Under the pieces are notes generated by a model. That model ran no database searches. It was not told the DNA's origin and saw nothing but the letters and a program-made list of their open reading frames with translations. Made by a program: the position numbers and the translations under genes. Positions 18,144-27,469 of a stretch of 64,000 nt of DNA are shown here, piece after piece; position 1 is the stretch's first letter, and every line of letters starts with the position of its first letter. The stretch lies in assembly GCF_022952855.1 (NCBI RefSeq), contig NZ_JALJDX010000219.1, positions 1-64,000 of the forward strand, in the 5' to 3' direction. Source of the stretch: Pseudomonas sp. RGM2987. GTDB taxonomy: Bacteria; Pseudomonadota; Gammaproteobacteria; Pseudomonadales; Pseudomonadaceae.

Positions 18144-18351
18144 AGACAGTTGACCTTAGATTAGAGCCCGATAGACCGGGGGCCAGGCCTGCCGCGCGTG
18201 CTGGTCACGCTTGGTAATCTACGTCCTAGAGCCTTCGATTCAGTTTGAGTTAAGTTTCGGCCGCTACCTTGTTCATCGAGTGACTGACGGGTCGAGCCTT
18301 TCGACCTGGACGTTTTTTAAACAGCCACTGGCGTCTCAAAGAGGATGAATC

Positions 18352-19083
18352 ATGAGTGACAAGGATAAACAGCCGTTGGCTGCGTCGGCTTCAGCCCAAC
18401 CCCAGGCGGAGACCGCCGATGCAGCGCTGCAGCATATTGTTGACGGCTTTTTGCATTTCCATCACGAGGTCTTCCCCCAACAGGAAGAGCTCTTCAAGAA
18501 ACTCGCCACCGCCCAGGCCCCCCGGGCGATGTTCATCACCTGCGCCGACTCGCGCATCGTGCCCGAGTTGATCACCCATAGTTCCCCTGGCGACCTGTTC
18601 GTGACCCGTAACGTGGGCAACGTCGTTCCGCCCTACGGGCAAATGAACGGCGGCGTTTCCACCGCCATCGAGTACGCGGTACTGGCCCTCGGCGTGCAGC
18701 ACATCATCGTCTGCGGCCATTCCGATTGCGGCGCCATGCGCGCAGTGCTCAACCCCGACACCCTGGAAAAAATGCCCACGGTCAAAGCCTGGTTGCGCCA
18801 CGCCGAAGTGGCCAAGACCATGGTCCATGACAACTGCCCGTGCGGCGACGAAAAACAGACCATGCCCGTCCTCACCGAAGAGAACGTGATCGCGCAGCTG
18901 CAACACCTGCGAACGCACCCTTCGGTGGCCTCGCGCATGGCCAGCGGTCAGTTGTTCATCCACGGTTGGGTGTACAACATCGAGACCAGCGAGATCAAAG
19001 CCTTCGACGCGGACCAGGGCCGTTTCCTGCCGCTCGACGGCAGCCATCCGATCCCGGTGGCGACGCCCAAAGCGCGCTTCTAA
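18352..19083 (+). CDS. Beta-class carbonic anhydrase
   Basis: 243 residues. Zinc ligands and catalytic dyad are visible: C64-A-D66-S-R68, H123 and C126 in CGHSDCGAM. It interconverts CO2 and bicarbonate in the cytoplasm. The N-terminus has an Ala/Gln-rich ~20-residue extension. A SulP transporter gene follows 88 bp downstream, a pair I recall next to the cox genes in P. aeruginosa (PA0102-PA0103), so the two probably handle bicarbonate together. The 208 bp upstream hold no other gene. Confidence 0.95.
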   Translation: MSDKDKQPLAASASAQPQAETADAALQHIVDGFLHFHHEVFPQQEELFKKLATAQAPRAMFITCADSRIVPELITHSSPGDLFVTRNVGNVVPPYGQMNGGVSTAIEYAVLALGVQHIIVCGHSDCGAMRAVLNPDTLEKMPTVKAWLRHAEVAKTMVHDNCPCGDEKQTMPVLTEENVIAQLQHLRTHPSVASRMASGQLFIHGWVYNIETSEIKAFDADQGRFLPLDGSHPIPVATPKARF

Positions 19084-19171
19084 CCGCTCCTAAACATCTG
19101 TGTGGTTCAAGCCAACCTGCCTTCGGGCGGGTCGGCCTTGCCATGCCTGAAGAATCTTCGGGAGAGTCGCC

Positions 19172-20701
19172 ATGCGTGCTGCTCAATTAAAAGCTGTCCT
19201 GCCACGGGAGCTGCTGGCTTCGGTGGTGGTGTTTCTGGTGGCGCTGCCCTTGTGCATGGGCATTGCCATCGCGTCCGGCCTGCCGCCCGCCAAGGGTTTG
19301 ATCACCGGGATCGTCGGCGGTCTGATCGTCGGTTTCCTGGCCGGCTCAAAGCTGCAAGTCAGCGGTCCGGCCGCGGGCCTGGCGGTGTTGGTGTTCGAAC
19401 TGGTGCGCCAGCACGGTGTGGAAATGCTCGGGCCGATCCTGCTGCTGGCCGGGCTTCTGCAACTGCTGGCCGGGCGTTTCCGCCTGGGCTGCTGGTTCCG
19501 GGTGACGGCACCGGCGGTGGTCTACGGGATGCTCGCCGGTATCGGCGTGCTGATCGTGTTGTCCCAGGTTCATGTGATGCTCGACGCGGCGCCCAAGCCG
19601 TCCGGGCTGGATAACCTGGCGGCGTTCCCGGCGGCAGTGGCCCAGGCGTTGCCGTCCTTCGGCTGGCAAGCCGGCCTGCTCGGTCTGTCGACGATCGCGG
19701 TGATGTGGCTGTGGGAAAAGTTTCGCCCCCACAGTCTGCGCTTCGTCCCCGGCGCCCTGCTCGGCGTTGGCTTGGCGACCCTTGCCAGCCTGCTGCTGGC
19801 GTTGCAGGTCAAACGCGTGGAAGTACCGGATAACCTCGCCGAAGCCATCGACTGGGTGCGCCCGGCGGACTTGCTGAACCTGGCTGATCCGATGTTGCTG
19901 GTCGCGGCCTTGACGGTGGCCTTCATCGCCAGCGCCGAAACCCTGCTGTCAGCGGCGGCCGTGGATCGCATGCACGACGGTGAACGTGCGGACTTCGACC
20001 GGGAACTGTCGGCACAAGGCATCGGCAACATGCTCTGCGGCCTGCTCGGGGCGCTGCCGATGACTGGTGTGATCGTACGCAGCTCGGCCAACGTCCAGGC
20101 CGGCGCCACCACGCGGATGTCGACGATTTTCCACGGTCTGTGGTTGCTGCTGTTCGTGCTGGTGCTGTCCAGCGTGCTGCAAAGCATTCCGGTGGCGAGC
20201 CTGGCGGGTGTGTTGGTGTACACCGGTTTCAAACTGGTGGACCTCAAGGCCTTCCGCGGCCTGGGCCGTTATGGCCGGATGCCGATGTTCACCTACGCCG
20301 CGACGGCCCTGGCGATCATCTTCACCGACCTGCTGACCGGCGTGCTGATCGGTTTCGGCCTGACCTTGGCTAAACTCGCCTGGAAAGCCTCGCGGTTGAA
20401 AATCAGCCTGATCGACCTGCCCCAGGAAGGCGAGATGGAACTGCGCCTGGTCGGCGCGGCCACCTTCCTCAAGGTCCCGGCGCTGACCCAGGTTCTGGGC
20501 ACCATTCCCGAGGGCGCGACGGTGCATGTGCCGCTCAACAACCTGAGCTACATCGATCACTCGTGCCTGGAGTTGCTGGAAGAGTGGAGTCGAGCGAACG
20601 CCAGCAAGGGCTCGAAACTGCTGATCGAATCCCGCGGGCTCAAGCGTCGGTTGGAGGGAAGGTTGCGGACGAATGTGGGGGTGGGTGCGGCGTCTGCCTG
20701 A
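19172..20701 (+). CDS. SulP family anion transporter (likely bicarbonate)
   Basis: 509 residues. The N-terminal ~390 residues are SulP membrane segments (LLASVVVFLVALPLCMGIAIASG; SGPAAGLAVLVFELV), followed by a C-terminal STAS-like domain (about 415-495; VHVPLNNLSYIDHSCLELLEEW). SulP proteins carry sulphate, bicarbonate or dicarboxylates. Directly following a beta-carbonic anhydrase argues for bicarbonate, but that is inference from context. Inner membrane. Confidence 0.92.
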   Translation: MRAAQLKAVLPRELLASVVVFLVALPLCMGIAIASGLPPAKGLITGIVGGLIVGFLAGSKLQVSGPAAGLAVLVFELVRQHGVEMLGPILLLAGLLQLLAGRFRLGCWFRVTAPAVVYGMLAGIGVLIVLSQVHVMLDAAPKPSGLDNLAAFPAAVAQALPSFGWQAGLLGLSTIAVMWLWEKFRPHSLRFVPGALLGVGLATLASLLLALQVKRVEVPDNLAEAIDWVRPADLLNLADPMLLVAALTVAFIASAETLLSAAAVDRMHDGERADFDRELSAQGIGNMLCGLLGALPMTGVIVRSSANVQAGATTRMSTIFHGLWLLLFVLVLSSVLQSIPVASLAGVLVYTGFKLVDLKAFRGLGRYGRMPMFTYAATALAIIFTDLLTGVLIGFGLTLAKLAWKASRLKISLIDLPQEGEMELRLVGAATFLKVPALTQVLGTIPEGATVHVPLNNLSYIDHSCLELLEEWSRANASKGSKLLIESRGLKRRLEGRLRTNVGVGAASA

Positions 20702-20744
20702 CGCCCCACAGGCAACCGCTCACTTAAAGTTTGCTTGATTCATT

Positions 20745-20850
20745 GTGGCGAGGGAGCTTGCTCCCGCTGGACTGCGCAGCAGGCCCATTTTTATGAGTGC
20801 TTCGCACTGGAGCGCCAGCCCGGTCAAGCGGGAGCAAGCTCCCTCGCCAC
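20745..20850. repeat. REP pair, family B (inverted)
   Basis: Inverted family B arms. The 20702-21024 gap consists of this pair and the adjacent family A pair, nothing else. Confidence 0.9.
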
Positions 20851-20884
20851 GGGCTCAGTGAACGCCTTAAGTGAGCAGTTTCAA

Positions 20885-20974
20885 TGTGGGAGCGGGCTTG
20901 CTCGCGAATGCGGTGTATCAGCTAACGAATGAGTTGCCTGACACTCTGCCTTCGCGAGCAAGCCCGCTCCCACA
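20885..20974. repeat. REP pair, family A (inverted)
   Basis: Inverted family A arms about 45 bp apart, next to the preceding family B pair, between two converging genes. Confidence 0.9.
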
Positions 20975-21024
20975 GGGGGTTTTGTGGTGGATACGGAGGT
21001 GTGAACACCCCGCACCTCAGCCAA

Positions 21025-21675
21025 TCACGCCACCGGCTGTTCCAGCTCCAGGCCCACGCCCAAACGGCGGGACATGCACGGCCAGCGTTTCCAGGCGGCG
21101 CCGGTTTGCGGGCTGCTGAGTTTCTCGCGGTAGGTCTCTACCGACTCCAGTGCAAAGGTTTCTTCGTTGAGCATTTCATCGAAGGCGTGGTGCACCACTT
21201 CGTCGAGTTGGTTGGCAAATTCCTCACCGATCAGTTGGTGAGCAATCAGGTTGGCGACCGTCATGTCCAAGGGGATCAAGGGCTGGCCGAAATGCTTGAT
21301 GTACAGGTCGTTGACCTCCTCGACAAACCGGTGCGCCAGGTAGGCTTCGTCCAGCAGGCTGTCGAGCCCGACGTGGCCGGCCATGATCGACGGCGGCTGG
21401 AGGAAGTACTGTTCGGCAATCTTCAACACCGGTTTGATCTGCGACTCGATCCCCGCCTCCCGGGCGACGTCGTTGGCGGCGTCCAGCAGGTCAGGCACTT
21501 CATCGATGTAGGCGGCAACGAAGCGCGCCAGCACGTCATTGGCGTTGGCCTCGGGTAGCTGGATCGCACGGTGCAGGTGCGGCAACTGGGCTTCCAACTG
21601 GCGGGTCAATTGGCCGGTCTCGGCCTCATGTTGTTGGGCTTTTTGGATCTGCTCGCGCAATGCGGCGGTGTTCAT
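21025..21675 (-). CDS. Conserved hypothetical protein next to the cox locus (PA0104-like position)
   Basis: 216 residues from the ATG at 21675. It is helical and acidic, with heptad-like QQHEAETGQLTRQLEAQLPHLHRA near the N-terminus and no membrane span or signal peptide. I do not recognise a domain. A gene occupies this place beside the caa3 oxidase locus in other pseudomonads, divergent from coxB, so it is a real gene, but no function can be assigned. Confidence 0.8.
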   Translation of the reverse strand: MNTAALREQIQKAQQHEAETGQLTRQLEAQLPHLHRAIQLPEANANDVLARFVAAYIDEVPDLLDAANDVAREAGIESQIKPVLKIAEQYFLQPPSIMAGHVGLDSLLDEAYLAHRFVEEVNDLYIKHFGQPLIPLDMTVANLIAHQLIGEEFANQLDEVVHHAFDEMLNEETFALESVETYREKLSSPQTGAAWKRWPCMSRRLGVGLELEQPVA

Positions 21676-21881
21676 GAAAACTCCAGGAAAACTCAAGGCA
21701 ATGAAATAGGAAAGACATAACTTAGCTGGCTAATAAACACTCCTAAGACCTATTTTTCATAACCCACTCTTCCTTGATGCGGCACAGTTATATCGGTTTG
21801 CCATCACTGGTCACGCATCCTTCTCCATTCGCGGGCTCTGGCGCAAGCCCCAGTGTTTCAAAAACGATTTTCGCCATCGCG

Positions 21882-21909
21882 TTGCGAGGTTCGAGTCGCT
21901 GTCTATACT
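21882..21909 (+). promoter_or_regulatory. coxB: Sigma70-like promoter for the cox operon
   Basis: TTGCGA and TATACT with a 16-bp spacer, giving a roughly 135-nt leader to coxB. The leader contains an imperfect palindrome, CCGCAGGCGTTACGCCTACGG (near 22001-22022), of unknown role. The rest of 21676-22051 shows no gene that I can support. Confidence 0.5.
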
Positions 21910-22051
21910 CGGTCTTGAATGGAGTTAGCTGATGACACCCGATGCATAAGCAGCAAGGCACGGCGGTGGAGTTTGCAGTCTGATGGAGCCGCTCTCCCTT
22001 GCCGCAGGCGTTACGCCTACGGGATAACAAGAACGATAAGGGGAACCCGCA

Positions 22052-23179
22052 ATGACGCGACATCCACACGTATGGATGGGCCTCCTGTTGTGGTCGATTT
22101 TCAGTCCGGCGCACGCCGCCTGGACTGTGAATATGGCGCCTGGAGCGACACAGATCAGCCACGCAGTGTTCGACCTGCACATGACCATCTTCTGGATCTG
22201 TGTGGTCATCGGCATCATCGTCTTCGGCGCCATGTTCTGGTCGATGATGATGCACCGCCGCTCCACCGGCCAGAATGCGGCGCACTTCCACGAGAACACC
22301 CGCGTCGAAATCCTCTGGACCATCGTGCCGTTCCTGATCCTGGTGGCCATGGCGATTCCCGCCACCGCCACGCTGATCAAGATGTACGACCCCAGCGAGT
22401 CGGAGATCGATATCCAGGTCACCGGCTACCAGTGGAAGTGGCACTACAAATACCTGGGCCAGGACGTCGAGTTCTTCAGCAACCTGGCCACCCCCGCCGA
22501 ACAGATCCATAACCAGAGCGCCAAGGGCGAGCATTACCTGCTGGAAGTCGACAAGCCGCTGGTGTTGCCGGTCGATGCCAAGGTGCGCTTTCTGGTGACC
22601 TCCGCCGACGTGATCCACTCCTGGTGGGTGCCGGCCTTCGCGGTCAAGCGCGACGCGATCCCCGGGTTCGTCAACGAGGCCTGGACCAAGGTCGACAAGC
22701 CCGGCATCTATCGCGGCCAGTGCGCCGAGCTGTGCGGCAAGGACCACGGCTTCATGCCGATCGTGGTCGAGGTCAAGAGCAAGCCCGACTACGAAAAATG
22801 GCTGGGCGAACGCAAGGCCGAAGCCGCGCAGCTCAAAGAGCTGACCAGCAAGGAATGGACCCTCGACGAGCTCAAGGAGCGTGGCGACAAGATCTATCAC
22901 ACCACTTGCGTGGCCTGTCACCAGGCCGAAGGCCAGGGCCTGCCGCCGATGTTCCCGGCGCTCAAGGGCTCGAAGATCGCCACCGGGCCCAAGGCTGATC
23001 ACCTGAGCATTGTCTTCCACGGCAAACCGGGCACCGCCATGGCCGCGTTCGGCAAGCAGCTGTCGGAAGTCGATATCGCGGCGGTCGTGACCTATGAACG
23101 CAACGCCTGGGGCAACAACAAGGGCGACATGGTCACGCCAAAAGAAGTGCTGGAACTCAAACAGGCGGAAAGCAAATGA
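22052..23179 (+). CDS. coxB: Cytochrome c oxidase subunit II with fused cytochrome c (caa3 type)
   Basis: 375 residues: signal/first hydrophobic segment, two membrane helices, a cupredoxin domain with the CuA site C224-AEL-C228-GKD-H232, then a C-terminal cytochrome c domain with the heme motif C286-VAC-H290. The fused heme domain marks the oxidase as caa3 type, accepting electrons from cytochrome c at the periplasmic face. First gene of the oxidase operon. Confidence 0.97.
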   Translation: MTRHPHVWMGLLLWSIFSPAHAAWTVNMAPGATQISHAVFDLHMTIFWICVVIGIIVFGAMFWSMMMHRRSTGQNAAHFHENTRVEILWTIVPFLILVAMAIPATATLIKMYDPSESEIDIQVTGYQWKWHYKYLGQDVEFFSNLATPAEQIHNQSAKGEHYLLEVDKPLVLPVDAKVRFLVTSADVIHSWWVPAFAVKRDAIPGFVNEAWTKVDKPGIYRGQCAELCGKDHGFMPIVVEVKSKPDYEKWLGERKAEAAQLKELTSKEWTLDELKERGDKIYHTTCVACHQAEGQGLPPMFPALKGSKIATGPKADHLSIVFHGKPGTAMAAFGKQLSEVDIAAVVTYERNAWGNNKGDMVTPKEVLELKQAESK

Positions 23180-23261
23180 GCCGGCCTGACGTTTGTTCCC
23201 GCAACCGGTCGGGGCTCAACACCCCGCGCCGCCCAGCCCATTCGTTCGAAGGAGACAGGAC

Positions 23262-24854
23262 ATGAGTGCTGTGATCGATGACCACGGTCATGCCGGCGCC
23301 GACCACGCCCACGGCCCCGCCAAAGGCCTGATGCGCTGGGTACTGACCACCAACCACAAGGACATCGGCACGCTGTACCTGTGGTTCGCGTTTTCCATGT
23401 TCCTCTTGGGCGGCTCGTTCGCCATGGTGATCCGCGCCGAGCTGTTCCAACCCGGCCTGCAGATCGTGGAGCCGGCGTTCTTCAACCAGATGACCACCAT
23501 GCATGGCCTGGTGATGGTCTTCGGCGCGGTGATGCCGGCCTTCGTCGGCCTCGCCAACTGGATGGTCCCGCTGATGATCGGCGCGCCGGACATGGCCCTG
23601 CCGCGCATGAACAACTTCAGCTTCTGGCTGTTGCCGGCGGCGTTCCTGCTGCTGGTCTCCACGCTGTTCACACCCGGCGGCGGGCCGAACTTCGGTTGGA
23701 CTTTCTACGCGCCGCTGTCCACCACCTACGCGCCGGAAAGCGTGACGTTCTTCATCTTCGCCATCCACCTGATGGGCATCAGCTCGATCATGGGCGCGAT
23801 CAACGTGATCGCCACCATCCTCAACCTGCGCGCCCCCGGCATGACTTTGATGAAAATGCCGCTGTTCGTCTGGACCTGGCTGATCACCGCGTTCCTGCTG
23901 ATCGCGGTGATGCCGGTGCTCGCCGGTTGCGTGACGATGATGCTGATGGACATCCACTTCGGCACCAGCTTCTTCAGTGCGGCCGGCGGCGGTGACCCGG
24001 TATTGTTCCAGCACGTGTTCTGGTTCTTCGGCCACCCCGAGGTGTACATCATGATCCTGCCGGCCTTCGGCGCCGTCAGCTCGATCATCCCGGCGTTCTC
24101 GCGCAAGCCGTTGTTCGGTTACACCTCGATGGTCTACGCCACGGCGGCCATTGCCTTCCTGTCGTTCATCGTCTGGGCACACCACATGTTCGTGGTGGGC
24201 ATTCCGTTGGTGGGCGAGCTGTTCTTCATGTACGCGACCCTGCTGATCGCCGTGCCCACCGGGGTCAAGGTGTTCAACTGGGCCAGCACCATGTGGCAAG
24301 GCTCGCTGACCTTCGAGACGCCGATGCTGTTTGCCGTGGCGTTCGTGATCCTGTTCTCCATCGGCGGTTTCTCCGGATTGATGCTCGCCATCGCCCCGGC
24401 GGACTTCCAGTACCAGGACACCTACTTCGTGGTCGCGCACTTCCACTACGTTCTGGTGCCCGGCGCGATCTTCGGGATCTTCGCCTCGGCGTACTACTGG
24501 ATGCCGAAATGGACCGGCCACATGTATGACGAAACCCTCGGCAAGCTGCACTTCTGGCTGTCGTTCATCGGGATGAACATGGCGTTCTTCCCGATGCACT
24601 TCGTCGGTCTTGCGGGCATGCCCCGGCGGATTCCCGACTACAACCTGCAGTTCGCCGACTTCAACATGGTCTCGTCCATCGGCGCGTTCATGTTCGGCAC
24701 CACGCAGATCTTCTTCCTGTTCATCGTGATCAAGACCATCCGCGGCGGCCCGCCAGCGCCGGCCAAGCCGTGGGATGGGGCGGAAGGGCTGGAGTGGAGC
24801 GTGCCGTCGCCGGCGCCGTATCACACGTTCACTACGCCGCCGGAAGTGAAATGA
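23262..24854 (+). CDS. ctaD: Cytochrome c oxidase subunit I
   Basis: 530 residues from the ATG at 23262, after GAAGGAGACAGG; the frame runs back to 23193. Twelve-helix heme-copper oxidase core with the heme and CuB histidines in MTTMHGLVMVFG, WFFGHPEVYI, WAHHMF and VVAHFHYVL. This subunit holds heme a and the a3-CuB centre that reduces oxygen and pumps protons. A family A REP pair follows it, before ctaG. Confidence 0.97.
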   Translation: MSAVIDDHGHAGADHAHGPAKGLMRWVLTTNHKDIGTLYLWFAFSMFLLGGSFAMVIRAELFQPGLQIVEPAFFNQMTTMHGLVMVFGAVMPAFVGLANWMVPLMIGAPDMALPRMNNFSFWLLPAAFLLLVSTLFTPGGGPNFGWTFYAPLSTTYAPESVTFFIFAIHLMGISSIMGAINVIATILNLRAPGMTLMKMPLFVWTWLITAFLLIAVMPVLAGCVTMMLMDIHFGTSFFSAAGGGDPVLFQHVFWFFGHPEVYIMILPAFGAVSSIIPAFSRKPLFGYTSMVYATAAIAFLSFIVWAHHMFVVGIPLVGELFFMYATLLIAVPTGVKVFNWASTMWQGSLTFETPMLFAVAFVILFSIGGFSGLMLAIAPADFQYQDTYFVVAHFHYVLVPGAIFGIFASAYYWMPKWTGHMYDETLGKLHFWLSFIGMNMAFFPMHFVGLAGMPRRIPDYNLQFADFNMVSSIGAFMFGTTQIFFLFIVIKTIRGGPPAPAKPWDGAEGLEWSVPSPAPYHTFTTPPEVK

Positions 24855-24872
24855 GATGACACATAGGCCTCC

Positions 24873-24960
24873 TGTGGGAGCGGGCTTGCTCGCGAAATGG
24901 CCGGCGCGGTCTGACAGGGGTACCGCGTTATCGTTCTTCGCGAGCAAGCCCGCTCCCACA
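24873..24960. repeat. REP pair inside the cox operon, family A
   Basis: Inverted family A arms filling the gap between ctaD and ctaG. In operons such elements can stabilise upstream mRNA or attenuate downstream expression. Confidence 0.92.
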
Positions 24961-24985
24961 GGGTTCTCGGTGAGGATTGGAAATC

Positions 24986-25537
24986 ATGGCTGATTCAATC
25001 TCGATGAAAAAACTGGTCACCCGCCTGCTGATCGTGGTGGTGGCGATGTTTGTCTTCGGGTTTGCCCTGGTGCCGATCTACGACGTGATGTGCAAGGCCT
25101 TCGGCATCAATGGCAAGACCGCCGGGCAGTACGAAGGCGAGCAGGTCACCGATACGTCGCGGCAGGTTCGCGTGCAGTTCGTATCGACCAATTCTGTAGA
25201 CATGCCCTGGGACTTCTACCCCAAGGGTGACCAACTGGTGGTCCAACCGGGGGCGGTGAACGAGATGGTCTTCGTCGCCCACAACCCCACCGACCGGCCG
25301 ATGAGCGCCCAGGCCGTGCCAAGCATCGCGCCGAGCACCGCGGCGGCGTATTTCCACAAGACCGAATGCTTTTGTTTTACCCAGCAAGTGCTGCAACCCG
25401 GCGAACGCATCGAAATGCCCATGCGCTTCATCGTCGACCGGGACATGCCCAAGGAAGTGAAGCACCTGACGCTGTCCTACACGCTGTTCGATATCACCGC
25501 TCGTCATCCACCGGTGGCTCTAAACACTGAACGATAG
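24986..25537 (+). CDS. ctaG: Cytochrome c oxidase assembly protein CtaG/Cox11
   Basis: 183 residues from the ATG at 24986. One N-terminal membrane helix (LLIVVVAMFVFGFALVPIYDVMCKAFG), then a periplasmic domain with the copper-binding CFCFTQQ motif and the conserved RFIVDRDMP segment. It delivers copper to the CuB centre of subunit I. Part of the oxidase operon, between ctaD and coxC. Confidence 0.95.
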   Translation: MADSISMKKLVTRLLIVVVAMFVFGFALVPIYDVMCKAFGINGKTAGQYEGEQVTDTSRQVRVQFVSTNSVDMPWDFYPKGDQLVVQPGAVNEMVFVAHNPTDRPMSAQAVPSIAPSTAAAYFHKTECFCFTQQVLQPGERIEMPMRFIVDRDMPKEVKHLTLSYTLFDITARHPPVALNTER

Positions 25538-25561
25538 CGTGCCCGATAAGGAGAACAATAA

Positions 25562-26449
25562 ATGGCAACTCATGAGCACTATTACGTTCCGGCCCAGAGC
25601 AAATGGCCGATCATCGCCACGGTCGGGATGTTCGTCACGGTGTATGGGCTGGCGACCTGGTTCAACGACCTGAAGGCGGCGCGCCCGGAATCCCACGGCC
25701 CGCTGGTCTTTTTCGTCGGTGGCCTGTTGCTGGCCTACATGCTGTTCGGCTGGTTCGGCGCGGTAATCAAGGAAAGCCGCGCCGGGCTCTACAGCCCGCA
25801 GCTCGACCGCTCGTTCCGCTGGGGCATGAGCTGGTTCATCTTTTCCGAGGTGATGTTCTTCATCGCCTTCTTCGGCGCGCTGTTCTACGTGCGCCACGTC
25901 TCGGGCCCAGCCCTGGGCGGCGAAGGCACCAAGGGCCTGGCGCACATGCTCTGGCCGAACTTCCAGTTCACCTGGCCGTTGCTCAACAACCCCGACTCGA
26001 AACTGTTCCCGCCGCCCAAGGAAGTCATCAGCCCGTGGGGCCTGCCGCTGCTCAACACCGCGTTGCTGGTCAGCTCCAGCGTCACCGTGACCATCGCCCA
26101 CCACGCCTTGAAAAAGGGCCATCGCGGCGCACTGAAACTCTGGCTGGCGATCACCGTACTGCTGGGTTGCGCGTTCCTGGCGTTCCAGGCCGAGGAATAC
26201 ATCCACGCCTATAAAGAGCTGGGCCTGACTTTGGGTTCGGGGATCTACGGCGCGACGTTCTTCATGCTCACCGGTTTCCACGGCGCCCACGTGACCATCG
26301 GCACAATCATTCTGTTCGTGATGCTGATGCGCATCCTGCGCGGGCACTTCGACAACGAGCATCAGTTCGGCTTCGAGGCCGCGAGCTGGTACTGGCACTT
26401 CGTCGATGTGGTGTGGATCGGCTTGTTCATCTTCGTCTACGTGCTCTGA
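25562..26449 (+). CDS. coxC: Cytochrome c oxidase subunit III
   Basis: 295 residues preceded by AAGGAG. Seven-helix layout with the family signatures WFIFSEVMFFIAFFGALFYV and GFHGAHVTIGTI, and the C-terminal WYWHFVDVVWIGLF. Structural subunit of the oxidase that supports proton pumping and stability. It converges with the DUF2909-type gene: the two stops are 8 bp apart. Confidence 0.96.
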   Translation: MATHEHYYVPAQSKWPIIATVGMFVTVYGLATWFNDLKAARPESHGPLVFFVGGLLLAYMLFGWFGAVIKESRAGLYSPQLDRSFRWGMSWFIFSEVMFFIAFFGALFYVRHVSGPALGGEGTKGLAHMLWPNFQFTWPLLNNPDSKLFPPPKEVISPWGLPLLNTALLVSSSVTVTIAHHALKKGHRGALKLWLAITVLLGCAFLAFQAEEYIHAYKELGLTLGSGIYGATFFMLTGFHGAHVTIGTIILFVMLMRILRGHFDNEHQFGFEAASWYWHFVDVVWIGLFIFVYVL

Positions 26450-26457
26450 GGCAACCG

Positions 26458-26661
26458 CTACCAGGGCGCGTGGGATACCAACTGGCCGCTGAAGAAACCC
26501 CAGGCAATCAAGCCGACGGTGACAGCGGCCAGACTGACCCGAATCGCCAGGGCAATCATCAGGCGATTGGAATCGCTGTCGTCCTTGACCAGAAAAAACA
26601 GGCCGCTGAACAGGCTTACAACGGTCGCAATCAGCATCAGGACGATGGCTGCCTTTAGCAT
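26458..26661 (-). CDS. Twin-transmembrane protein (DUF2909-like)
   Basis: 67 residues from the ATG at 26661: two membrane helices (AAIVLMLIATVVSLFSGLFFL and ALAIRVSLAAVTVGLIAWGFF) joined by KDDSDSNR. It lies opposite to and between coxC and the SURF1 gene. In P. aeruginosa a small gene holds the same place (PA0109). A role in oxidase assembly is plausible from position alone. Confidence 0.85.
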   Translation of the reverse strand: MLKAAIVLMLIATVVSLFSGLFFLVKDDSDSNRLMIALAIRVSLAAVTVGLIAWGFFSGQLVSHAPW

Positions 26662-26731
26662 CAGGAACACTCCGGGGGGACGCGATGCACCTGAGTATAG
26701 CCAGCTCGCTCAACGGTTTTCGGGCGGCGCC

Positions 26732-27469
26732 ATGAACGGCTTCCGGCCGGGCCTCGTGCCGTCATTGGTGGTGGCCGTGCTGGTGCCGGTGATGGTGTGC
26801 CTGGGGTTCTGGCAACTGGGCCGGGGCGAACAGAAACGCCTGCTCATGGAGAGCTACGCCGAGCGCCGCGTGGCACCGGCGCTGGACAGCACCGAGCTGC
26901 AACACACCGCCGACCCGGCGTTTCGCCCGGTGCAACTCAACGGCCAGTTCGACGCCGAGCACAGCATTCTGTTGGACAACCGCCAGCACGACGGCAAGGT
27001 CGGCGTCGAACTGCTCCAACCGTTCCTCGACCACGCCAGTGGCCTGTGGCTGCTGGTCAATCGCGGCTGGCTGCCGTGGCCTGATCGCCGCACCCCGCCG
27101 GCCTTCGACACCCCCGAACGTCCCGTGAGCCTGCTGGCCTGGGTCTACGTCGCGCCGGGCGCCACCTTCCAGCTGCACGCCGACCCCGCCAGAGCGCCGT
27201 GGCCGCGCCTGGTCACGGCCATCGAGCCAGACAAGCTCTGGGCCGAGCTGGGCCGCAGCGGTTTTACCTATGAACTGCGCCAGCAAAGCGGCCCCGGCGC
27301 CTACCGCACCGATTGGCCGGTGGTGAGCATGGGCCCGGAAAAGCACCTCGGTTATGCCGTGCAGTGGTTCGCCATGGCGGCGGCGCTGTGCGGCCTTTTT
27401 CTTTATCTCGGATGGCATAACGCAGGGAGACACCATGGGAAGCGCCATGAATCCAACCAACACGTCTGA
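26732..27469 (+). CDS. SURF1 family oxidase assembly protein
   Basis: 245 residues from the ATG at 26732 (MNGFRPG); the open frame begins at 26519 but overlaps the opposite-strand small gene. SURF1 layout: N-terminal helix (LVVAVLVPVMVCLGFWQLGRGEQKR), periplasmic domain with the LLVNRGWLPWP motif, C-terminal helix (FAMAAALCGLFLYLGW). It assists heme a insertion into subunit I. The C-terminus overlaps the next gene's start by about 35 bp. Confidence 0.92.
   Translation: MNGFRPGLVPSLVVAVLVPVMVCLGFWQLGRGEQKRLLMESYAERRVAPALDSTELQHTADPAFRPVQLNGQFDAEHSILLDNRQHDGKVGVELLQPFLDHASGLWLLVNRGWLPWPDRRTPPAFDTPERPVSLLAWVYVAPGATFQLHADPARAPWPRLVTAIEPDKLWAELGRSGFTYELRQQSGPGAYRTDWPVVSMGPEKHLGYAVQWFAMAAALCGLFLYLGWHNAGRHHGKRHESNQHV

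Noticed and set aside
21788..21879. 29-codon minus-strand frame (MAKIVFETLGLAPEPANGEG...)
   Set aside because: Coding-like composition, but too short, without a clear ribosome binding site, and it overlaps the cox promoter region.
23157..24959. 600-codon minus-strand open frame opposite ctaD
   Set aside because: Antisense shadow, Arg/His-rich with no domain.
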